From Halorientalis marina (GTDB lineage: Archaea; Halobacteriota; Halobacteria; Halobacteriales; Haloarculaceae): 64,000 nucleotides of DNA. Each line of letters opens with the position of its first letter. The first letter of the stretch is position 1. The stretch is taken from assembly GCF_023028345.1 (NCBI RefSeq), contig NZ_CP095487.1:2046001-2110000 (forward strand), given 5' to 3'. The notes below the pieces were generated by a model, which ran no database searches, was not told the DNA's origin, and saw only the letters and a list, made by a program, of their open reading frames with translations. The position numbers and the translations under genes were made by a program. Of this stretch, positions 57,601 through 64,000 are shown one piece after another.

Positions 57601-59004
57601 ATGGTTCCTCGGGCGGTCGCGGTCGGACTCATCGCCGTCGTCGTGTGTTCGGCGGCGGTCGCGAGCGTCGGCACCGCCGGCGCGACACAGCGACCGACCG
57701 AGGAGCCGACGCCCGGAATCGCGGTCGAGGCCACCCCGCAGGACGATTCGGGTGCCATCACGTACCGTATCAGCGTCGACGAGCTGGGGCAGGTCGACCG
57801 GTTCGCGCTGGCCGTGGGCGGGGATGCGAGGGTCACGGACACGGACGGCTTCGAGCGGGCCGACGACGGGGCGCGACTGGTTCCGGCGGCCGGCCGGACG
57901 AGCGGATCGGTCGTCATTCGGGTGGACGCCCCCGGCCGGAGCGGGGACGGTGCGTACGTCACCGGCGACGGCTGGGCCCTGACTCGCGTCCCATACGCCG
58001 TGGCCCGCTGGTCGCCGCGGGGAGCCGACGGGATGCGGAGCGTCAGACCGCTGGGCGACGAGTTCGGCGCCCTGGACGACGGGTCGGGTACCTACCGCGA
58101 CCGCTACGCAATGGTCGGCGAGCGGACGGTGGAGACACACGACCTGCAGGGCCAACAGGTTCGGATCGTCCGCCCGGCAGGAACGGAGTTGGCCGCGGGC
58201 TCGGAGGCGGTCGCGGCGACGCTCCGGGCGGCGAGCGCGCGCCTGCAGGTCGGTGACCGCGACGAGACGCTGACGCTGTTCGCGCCGACGGCCCCTGCAC
58301 GCGCTGGCGGCGAGTCCTTCCCCGCTCGCGACGAGGCGTGGGTGCGCGCGGACTCCCGCGTGAACAGCCCGAACAACGTCTGGGTCCACGAGTACGTCCA
58401 CACGCGTCAGAGCTTTCGCCTGAGCGAGGACATGCAGTGGTTCCGCGAGGCCAGCGCCGAGTACTACGCCGCGCGGTTCACTCACGAACGGGGCAGTATC
58501 AGCGCAAGGGAGATGCACGCCCACCTCGACGGCGAGGGCGTGGACGCGACGCTCACCCGACCGGACACCTGGGCGGACGGTCGCGCACCCTACAGCAAGG
58601 GGGCGCGCGTGCTCGCCCTGCTCGACCGCAACATCCGACAGTCGACCGACGGCGAACGGTCGCTCCAGGACGTCTTCGAGCGCATGAACGGACACGACGG
58701 GCCAGTGACGTACGCGGAGTTCAAGACGATGGTCGCCGCGGTGGCTGGTCACTCGATGGACGGGTGGCTCGACCGCTACGTGGCGACTGGCAGTACGATC
58801 GCGAGCGCCTACCACCCCGAGCCGGCTCGTTCGGGAGTGCTGGGCGTGGTCGACGCCGTCCTCGCGGGCGACACGTCAGTCCTCTCGACGCTCGCCGTGT
58901 CCACGCTCCTGGGCGCGCTCCTGTCGGTGCCGCTGTACGCGGCCGGCCGTCGACTCCGTCCGGAGCAGTTCCGCATCCTCCTGCGGCGTGGGAGCGTCCG
59001 CTGA
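57601..59004 (+). CDS. Exported, membrane-anchored HExxH metallopeptidase
   Basis: A 467-residue protein. Sec-type signal at residues 1-~28 (hydrophobic AVAVGLIAVVVCSAAVASVGTAGA), a beta-rich N-terminal domain, then a zinc-site HEYVH within NNVWVHEYVHTRQSFRLSEDMQWFREASAEYYAARFTHERGS (about residues 260-305; third ligand Glu in E-A-SAEYYA), and one C-terminal membrane helix (TLAVSTLLGALLSVPLYAAG). This is the gluzincin arrangement (M1/M61-like), so an extracellular peptidase is likely. Substrate unknown. The start is the ATG at 57601, in a clear gap after the YlbF promoter. Confidence 0.82.
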   Translation: MVPRAVAVGLIAVVVCSAAVASVGTAGATQRPTEEPTPGIAVEATPQDDSGAITYRISVDELGQVDRFALAVGGDARVTDTDGFERADDGARLVPAAGRTSGSVVIRVDAPGRSGDGAYVTGDGWALTRVPYAVARWSPRGADGMRSVRPLGDEFGALDDGSGTYRDRYAMVGERTVETHDLQGQQVRIVRPAGTELAAGSEAVAATLRAASARLQVGDRDETLTLFAPTAPARAGGESFPARDEAWVRADSRVNSPNNVWVHEYVHTRQSFRLSEDMQWFREASAEYYAARFTHERGSISAREMHAHLDGEGVDATLTRPDTWADGRAPYSKGARVLALLDRNIRQSTDGERSLQDVFERMNGHDGPVTYAEFKTMVAAVAGHSMDGWLDRYVATGSTIASAYHPEPARSGVLGVVDAVLAGDTSVLSTLAVSTLLGALLSVPLYAAGRRLRPEQFRILLRRGSVR

Positions 59005-59086
59005 GCGCGGACTCGTCGAGCGCACACACGTCGGCGGTCGGCCCGAAGCGCCGTCGTTTTACGCGCCGAGCGGATACGATGGGGCA

Positions 59087-60154
59087 ATGAGTCAGGACCG
59101 GGCGGAAACCGATCCGGACGACCGCACGGCGGGCGATCTCCGGAACACGGGGCTGTCGCTCAAACACGACCGCGAGTGGGACTACGAAATCGACCGCATC
59201 GTCGAGGCCGTCGACGAACGGGACGCCGAGACCGTCGGCCTCCAGTTCCCCGAGGGACTGAAGCGGCGGGCATCGAACGTCACCGACGACCTCCGCGAAC
59301 ACCTCCCCGAGGACGTCACCGTCATGACCTCGGGCCAGCCCTGCTACGGCGCCTGTGACCTCGATACCTTCCTCATGCGCCGGACGGACGTGTTCGTCCA
59401 CTTCGGCCACTCGCCGATGAAGGAGTCGGAGAAGATCATCTACGTCCCGCTGTTCTCGAACGTCGACGTCGAGCCGATCATGCAGCAATCGCTCGACGAC
59501 CTCGCGGACCCCGAGGACGACCCGGACGTGGGCCTCGTCACCACGGCCCAGCACATGAACAAGTTCGAGGAGATGCGCGCGTGGATGGAAGACCGCGGCT
59601 ACGAGATCCACACCCGCCGTGGCGACGACCGCCTGACCCACGAGGGGCAGGTCCTCGGGTGTAACTACGCCAGCGCCGATGTCGACGCCGACCAGATCCT
59701 CTACGTCGGCGGCGGGAAGTTCCACCCGCTCGGCCTGGCGATGGAACACCCCGACAAGCACGTCGTCATCGCCGATCCCGTCAACAACGTCGTCACCATC
59801 GCCGATCCGGAGAAGTTCCTGAAACAGCGCTACGCGTCGGTTCACAAGGCCATGGACGCCGAACAGTGGGGCGTCATCTTCTGTACCAAGATCGGCCAGG
59901 GCCGCTGGGACCAGGCCCAGGAGATCGTCGAGGAAAACGAGGACGCCTACCTCGTCACGATGGACGAGATCACGCCCGACCGCCTCACCCAGTTCGGCTT
60001 CGACGCCTACGTCAACACCGGCTGTCCGCGCATCACGACCGACGACGGCCCGCAGTTCAAGAAACCGATGCTCACCCCAGGCGAGTACGAGATCGCCATC
60101 GGCGAGAAACCGCTCGACGAACTCTCCTTCGACACCTTCCACGGGACCTGGTGA
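59087..60154 (+). CDS. dph2: Diphthamide synthase subunit Dph2
   Basis: Catalyses the first step of diphthamide formation on elongation factor 2 with a non-canonical radical-SAM 4Fe-4S cluster. The 355-residue protein retains three cluster Cys: Cys86 (GQPCYGACD, or Cys90 next to it), Cys in LGCNYASAD and Cys in NTGCPRI. Further family marks: VGLQFPEGLKR, FVHFGHSPM, YVGGGKFHPLGLAMEH and GRWDQAQE. Archaea have a single homodimeric Dph2. The ATG at 59087 follows a TATA-like stretch (GTTTTACG). Identification is secure. Confidence 0.93.
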   Translation: MSQDRAETDPDDRTAGDLRNTGLSLKHDREWDYEIDRIVEAVDERDAETVGLQFPEGLKRRASNVTDDLREHLPEDVTVMTSGQPCYGACDLDTFLMRRTDVFVHFGHSPMKESEKIIYVPLFSNVDVEPIMQQSLDDLADPEDDPDVGLVTTAQHMNKFEEMRAWMEDRGYEIHTRRGDDRLTHEGQVLGCNYASADVDADQILYVGGGKFHPLGLAMEHPDKHVVIADPVNNVVTIADPEKFLKQRYASVHKAMDAEQWGVIFCTKIGQGRWDQAQEIVEENEDAYLVTMDEITPDRLTQFGFDAYVNTGCPRITTDDGPQFKKPMLTPGEYEIAIGEKPLDELSFDTFHGTW

Positions 60155-60191
60155 GCGTCCCCCCGACGGGACGGTCGCTCGCCGGCCGTTT

Positions 60192-60572
60192 TCAGCCGTC
60201 GACCGCGACGTGGCGCTCCAGAAGCCGGGCGTTCCAGGCGTTTGCCTTCCAGACGGCGTCGAACAGGTCGCCGACCAGCGGGAGCGAGCCCACGACGAAA
60301 TCGACGACGACGAGCAGCGTCATGAGGAAGAGAAGCGGGAACGAGGCGCCCGCGCGGGCGCCCTCGAAGACGACGTACATCGAGAGCAGGGCCGCGACCG
60401 CGTCACCGGCGACCGGAACGAGGCCGATCAGCGGGTCGAGACCGATCCGGTAGCCGAGAACCGGCACTTCGAAGGCCTCGTCCAGGAGGTAGCCGACGCG
60501 CCGAGCACGGTCGAGCGCGCGCCGTTTCCGTCGCTCGCTCGGCGATTCAGTCGTGTGGGCGTTCGTGGTCAC
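60192..60572 (-). CDS. DUF4112 membrane protein
   Basis: A 126-residue protein with two membrane segments. The DUF4112 core is VPVLGYRIGLDPLIGLVPVAGDAVAALLSMYVVFEGARAGASFPLLFLMTLLVVVDFVVGSLPLVGDLFDAVWKANAWNARLLERH, with two P-V-x-GD(A/L) turns characteristic of the family. Function unknown. The N-terminal ~35 residues are Arg/Ser-rich. Converges with dph2 across 37 bp and is followed (in the same direction upstream) by the esterase gene. Confidence 0.88.
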   Translation of the reverse strand: MTTNAHTTESPSERRKRRALDRARRVGYLLDEAFEVPVLGYRIGLDPLIGLVPVAGDAVAALLSMYVVFEGARAGASFPLLFLMTLLVVVDFVVGSLPLVGDLFDAVWKANAWNARLLERHVAVDG

Positions 60573-60595
60573 GGTCGCCGGTACGGGCCCGGCGT

Positions 60596-61537
60596 TTAGA
60601 ACGATTCCGCCAGTTCCGCGGCGAGCGCGTCGACCGCGTCGCCGGCGGCGTCGACCATGTCGACCATGTTGGCGAAGCCGTGGATCATGTCCTCGTAGTG
60701 GTGGGTGTGGACCTCGACACCGGCAGCCTCCAGTTTCGCGGCGTAGGCCTGCCCCTCGTCCCGGAGCGGGTCGAACCCCGCGGTGACGACCGAGGCCGGC
60801 GGGACCCCCGAGAGATCGGCGAGGATGGGCGCGAAGTACTCGTTACGGAGGTGAATCTCGTCGTCGACGTACTGTTCCATGAACCACTCCATCCCCTCGC
60901 GTTCGAGGAAGTAGCCCTCAGCGTTCTCCTCGTAGGAGTCGTACTCGCCGGTGACCGGGGAGTCGACGGCGGGGTAGATGAGGGTCTGGTGGGCCAGGTC
61001 CGGGCCGTCGCGGTCCTGCGTGACGAGCGTGACCGCGGCCGAGAGGTTTCCGCCGGCGGAGTCGCCGCCGACCGCGATTCGCGCTGGGTCGAGGTCCACG
61101 GCTGCACCGTGTTCGGCGACCCACTCGACGGCGAAGAAGGCGTCCTCGACCGCCGCGGGGAAGCGGTGTTCCGGCGCGAGGCGGTAGTCCACCGAGACGA
61201 CGGCACACTCCGCGGCGTTGGTCAGCGCGCGACAGAGCGCGTCGTGTGTCTCCAGGCTCCCGAGGACGTAGCCGCCGCCGTGGAAGTAGACGAGTGTCGG
61301 GTGTGGCCCGTCCCCCTCGGGATAGTACACGCGGACCGGGAGCGACCCCTCGGGCCCCTCCGGCCCGCCGATATCGAAGTTCTCGACGTTTGCCACCTCC
61401 TCGCCGTCGCGCATCTGGGCCAGGGCTTCGAGTTGCTCGCGTGCGTCGTCGACCGCCACCGCGTACGTCGGCGGCACCGGCTGGTCGTCGAGCATCTGCA
61501 GAATCGTCCGTACCTGTGGATGGGGCTGGTCTGCCAT
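60596..61537 (-). CDS. Alpha/beta hydrolase, hormone-sensitive-lipase type
   Basis: A 313-residue esterase of the HSL family. The oxyanion motif HGGGYVLG (after VYFHGGGY), the nucleophile elbow GGDSAGGNLSAAV, Asp in VVTAGFDPLRDEG and His in MIHGFANM give the whole triad. Substrates are short-chain carboxylic esters. Start ATG at 61537; a GTG at 61543 is in frame. The upstream gap (61544-61720) is shared with the methyltransferase gene. Confidence 0.9.
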   Translation of the reverse strand: MADQPHPQVRTILQMLDDQPVPPTYAVAVDDAREQLEALAQMRDGEEVANVENFDIGGPEGPEGSLPVRVYYPEGDGPHPTLVYFHGGGYVLGSLETHDALCRALTNAAECAVVSVDYRLAPEHRFPAAVEDAFFAVEWVAEHGAAVDLDPARIAVGGDSAGGNLSAAVTLVTQDRDGPDLAHQTLIYPAVDSPVTGEYDSYEENAEGYFLEREGMEWFMEQYVDDEIHLRNEYFAPILADLSGVPPASVVTAGFDPLRDEGQAYAAKLEAAGVEVHTHHYEDMIHGFANMVDMVDAAGDAVDALAAELAESF

Positions 61538-61720
61538 ACCCACCCATCGAATGGGAAGATGTTAACAGTATCCCTGGTTTCCTCTTACGCCGTTAACCAG
61601 AGGGGGCACGAACGACTACGGTATCGATACGAACGACGACCGGTATCGACCCGCCGTGCCAACCGTGCTATAACTGACAGACATTCACAAAGGTTTTTGA
61701 ATGCGCGGAATGTATGCCCG

Positions 61721-62395
61721 ATGAATGAACACGAGTCGCGGGCGGCCCCTGCAGTGGACGGGAGGGACGCGGTCGTGAGTACGAAAAGCGGCCTCACTCA
61801 GCGGCTGGCTATCGTCGCGGGGTTCGAGGACCCGACGGTGTCCCTGGAGCAGTACCGGACGCCGCCGGAACTGGCCGCACATCTCGTCCACACCGCCGAC
61901 CTCCAGGGCGACATCGAGGACCGCACGGTCGTCGACCTGGGCTGTGGAACGGGGATGCTCGCGCTCGGGGCGGCACTGCGGGGGCCGACACGTGTCGTCG
62001 GACTCGACATCGATCCGGACCCGCTCGACACCGCGCTGGAGAACGAACGGAAAGTGGCCTCGACGACGAACGTCGAGTGGGTCCGCGGCGACGCGACCGA
62101 CGCCCCTCTCCGACACGCCGAGCAGACGACGGTCGTCATGAACCCGCCGTTCGGCGCGCAGTCGGGCAACGAACACGCCGACCGGGCGTTCCTCGCGACG
62201 GCCGCCGCGGTCGCGGACGTGTCCTACTCGATCCACAACGCCGGTAGCAGGGAGTTCGTCGAGTCCTTCGCCGGCGACAACGGCGGCGAGGTCACCCACG
62301 CGTTCGGCGCGGAGTTCGAGCTTCCACGGCAGTTCGACCACCACGACGCCGACACGCAGGTCATCGACGCCGAAGTGTTCCGCATCGACTGGTAA
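61721..62395 (+). CDS. METTL5-like N6-adenine methyltransferase
   Basis: A 224-residue SAM-dependent methyltransferase. VSLEQYRTPPELAAHLVHTA at the start is the METTL5/UPF0020-like entry helix, followed by motif I TVVDLGCGTGMLALGAALRG, an acidic VVGLDIDPDP, and the NPPF catalytic tetrapeptide in VVMNPPFGAQSG. In eukaryotes METTL5 forms m6A in 18S rRNA; the archaeal relative would act on rRNA by family inference. The start follows AT-rich DNA (CTATAACTG near 61669-61677). Confidence 0.88.
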   Translation: MNEHESRAAPAVDGRDAVVSTKSGLTQRLAIVAGFEDPTVSLEQYRTPPELAAHLVHTADLQGDIEDRTVVDLGCGTGMLALGAALRGPTRVVGLDIDPDPLDTALENERKVASTTNVEWVRGDATDAPLRHAEQTTVVMNPPFGAQSGNEHADRAFLATAAAVADVSYSIHNAGSREFVESFAGDNGGEVTHAFGAEFELPRQFDHHDADTQVIDAEVFRIDW

Positions 62396-62625
62396 CAGTC
62401 CGGGGCGCCCCGCTCGTTCTCCCCAGTGGTTCGGCAACCGTGGACCTGCGGGTTCTCACTCCACTACCGATCGGTGAATCGTCGAATACGACCCTCGTCG
62501 GAACGGCCCGTGCGAGACGGACGGTCCGTATCGGCCGATGGCCCCGCTGTCGCGCCAACCAGTGAACGAATACCATTGTGTACCAGGCAGTAATGCTACC
62601 ACAGGAGTCTACGTTACTTGTTAGC

Positions 62626-62832
62626 ATGGATGTGATTCTGAACGAGGTCACATATACGGTCCACAAATGCGAGAAGAGCATGTCCTGGGCGGATTCGAAT
62701 TTACAGACCGAATGTGGGATTCACCACCATCTGGCCCACGATAACCTCGAAATCACCACCGTCGAGGAATCAAACACTATGACGAGCGCCGATAAATGCG
62801 GTCGGTGTTTCGAGAACGAAGGCGGCTACTGA
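62626..62832 (+). CDS. Small Cys/His-rich protein
   Basis: A 68-residue protein (starting MDVILNEVTYTVHKCEKS) in AT-rich DNA. Cys and His positions: HKCEKS, TECGIHHHLAHD, and KCGRCFENEGGY at the C-terminus. These form a possible zinc site. Two upstream in-frame starts (GTG 62578, ATG 62593) would add 16 or 11 residues without family support; the chosen ATG precedes a natural beta strand. Function unknown. Confidence 0.5.
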   Translation: MDVILNEVTYTVHKCEKSMSWADSNLQTECGIHHHLAHDNLEITTVEESNTMTSADKCGRCFENEGGY

Positions 62833-62912
62833 GACGTCCACCAGCTTCAGGAACTGTCGGTACTGTTTTGCGTTGGCGGAGCTGTAGCATTCGGGGTCTG
62901 AGCCGGGGGTTC

Positions 62913-64000
62913 TCACCCGTTCCCGCGCCCCGAGCTATCCGCGATCCTGACGCGCGTGCCGTCCCGGATGGCGAAGACCCGTCCCCCGGACCTGTTGAAC
63001 GTCAGCCCGCCAGCGGTGACGTTCGACCCCTCGGTCGGGAGCGTCGTCTCGCCGAGGGTCTCGTTCCCGCCGTGGACGACCAGGTCGAACGCCTGCCGGG
63101 ACGGCCGAACCGACACCCGGCGGCCCCCGACCCGTGGCTCCGCCGTCTTCGGGTCCGAGGTGAAGACGAGCCGGCGGTCGCCGTCGGGCGGGTTCAGGAA
63201 CACCTTGTAGACGCTGCCGTTGCCGACCGGGTCCCACGCCTGTCGGTTCACGTCGACGGTCCGCCGCCAGCCGAGTCCCCCGACGGTGACCGACCCACTC
63301 CCCTGGAAGGCGAGCCGCGGTTTCGAGATGGCCGTTCGGAACACCTTCCGGCCTTCGTTGACGACGATCACCCCGCTCGTGTTCACCTGCGTCGTCTCGC
63401 CGAACGCCGTTATCGGAACGGCCGAGACGTACTGGTCCGGGACGTCTTCGGCGTAGGTTATCTCGTAGCCTCTGACCTGGACGCCGTCGCCGGTCGGGCC
63501 GCCGGAGACCGTCGCGAGGTTGATCGGAATCGCTGCGGCGGCCGTGGCGAGCGTGAGGGCGAGAAAGAGCCCGACTGCGGCCTCCCGCCCGTGGAGGTCG
63601 ACCGTGACCGAGCGGTCGGTTCCCGGGAGGCCGACCGATTCGACGAGGAGGCCGTCGCCGGCCGTCACCGCGGCGGTGACGAGCGCCGCCAGCAGGAAGA
63701 CCGCGACGACGCCCGCCCCCCGGAAGAGGACGTACGTGACGCCGCCGCGGTACCAGTACAGCGCCCAGAGCGACTGGCCGACGGCGAAGATCAGCGCGGC
63801 GAGCCAGAGTCGCCCCGGCGACGGCCGACGGTCCCGGCGTGTCACGTACAGCCAGCCGAGGGCGACGCCGAGGAAGAGACCGAGCGCGTGGCCCTGGATG
63901 GCGATGTTCGCCCACCAGGGCGTCCCGAACGACCGGCCGCCGCCGCTGGCTTCCGTCACCGGGTTCCGCAGGGCGGTGTAGAGGAGGTCGATGACGCCGC
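62913..64000 (-). CDS. Rhomboid-family intramembrane protease, N-terminus outside the window
   Basis: The frame stays open to the right edge, reading GVIDLLYTALRNPVTEASGGG before the visible protein, so the start and first helices are missing. Within the window, the ANIAIQGHALGLFLGVALGWLYV helix holds the GH motif of rhomboid helix 6 (the catalytic His) in GHALG. Further membrane segments follow (FAVGQSLWALYWYRGGVTYVLF, VVAVFLLAALVTAAV), then a ~200-residue beta-rich extracellular C-terminal domain with VNEGRKVFRTAISKPRLAFQG. The catalytic Ser (GxSG) lies outside. Large C-terminal domain is a haloarchaeal addition. Confidence 0.8.
   Translation of the reverse strand, partial: GVIDLLYTALRNPVTEASGGGRSFGTPWWANIAIQGHALGLFLGVALGWLYVTRRDRRPSPGRLWLAALIFAVGQSLWALYWYRGGVTYVLFRGAGVVAVFLLAALVTAAVTAGDGLLVESVGLPGTDRSVTVDLHGREAAVGLFLALTLATAAAAIPINLATVSGGPTGDGVQVRGYEITYAEDVPDQYVSAVPITAFGETTQVNTSGVIVVNEGRKVFRTAISKPRLAFQGSGSVTVGGLGWRRTVDVNRQAWDPVGNGSVYKVFLNPPDGDRRLVFTSDPKTAEPRVGGRRVSVRPSRQAFDLVVHGGNETLGETTLPTEGSNVTAGGLTFNRSGGRVFAIRDGTRVRIADSSGRGNG

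Overview
This window is a stretch of chromosome from a halophilic archaeon (class Halobacteria). The basis is: GC-rich DNA with GC-ending codons; highly acidic proteins (DUF-type proteins rich in Asp and Glu); Tat-type lipoprotein signals on solute-binding proteins; short 5' leaders with TATA boxes about 25-30 bp upstream of starts; and many families largely confined to haloarchaea (HalOD1, FilR1-type regulators, PccX, PRC-barrel CdpB-like protein, DpsA). A fused ADP-forming acetyl-CoA synthetase and a complete biotin cluster would fit Haloarculaceae-like genera, but genus-level placement is inference.

Layout. 1-2787: guaB (cut by the left edge), a 41-residue zinc-ribbon protein and a membrane histidine kinase. 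2788-7703 (minus): a five-gene LIV-type ABC importer, binding protein first. 8037-8220: tRNA-Lys(CTT) followed by a degenerate copy of its own 3' end. 8375-10872: a TrkA-N/DHH phosphoesterase, a PRC-barrel protein and a membrane HELAH protein. 10874-13563 (minus): LutC plus a LutB-LutA fusion for lactate oxidation. 13686-17827: HalOD1 protein, DCC-type thiol protein, thioredoxin, and a symmetrical cassette of two PF13796-type membrane sensors around an HTH regulator and two small membrane paralogues. 17886-22216: biotin cluster bioB, an uncharacterised saccharopine-dehydrogenase-like gene, bioF, bioD. 22567-25778 (minus): Acd and a DRTGG/phosphotransacetylase-like partner. 25877-28258: YbaK-like deacylase, phosphatidylserine decarboxylase, a hypothetical protein and a nitrilase-family hydrolase.

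28283-47876 contains an iron regulon recognised from DNA alone. Six copies of a TTTWGG-N4-CCWAAA palindrome lie before dpsA, a 59-residue protein (two copies), a reversibly-glycosylated-polypeptide-like protein, the FbpABC ferric-iron importer operon and a dolichol-phosphate-mannose-synthase-like glycosyltransferase. An integral membrane glycosyltransferase-like protein closes the Fbp operon, so iron supply and glycosylation appear to be transcriptionally linked. Between these lie three tandem paralogues of an unnamed haloarchaeal family, a thiolase/DUF35 pair, MOSC, YqcI/YcgG and isochorismatase genes, and a fabG/phaB-pccB-pccX operon (acetoacetyl-CoA reductase with propionyl-CoA carboxylase, plausible for polyhydroxyalkanoate supply).

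48648-53106 is an accessory region: tyrosine recombinase plus DUF5805-like partner, a gene broken by frameshifts, a 117-bp MITE-like element, several perfect hairpins, and about 2 kb without an intact gene. 53107-64000 returns to core-like genes: HisG-like protein, acidic coiled-coil protein, UlaG-like metallo-hydrolase, a 7TM sensor stump, YlbF-like protein, a membrane-anchored HExxH peptidase, diphthamide synthase Dph2, DUF4112, an HSL-type esterase, a METTL5-like methyltransferase, a small Cys/His protein, and a rhomboid-family protein cut by the right edge.
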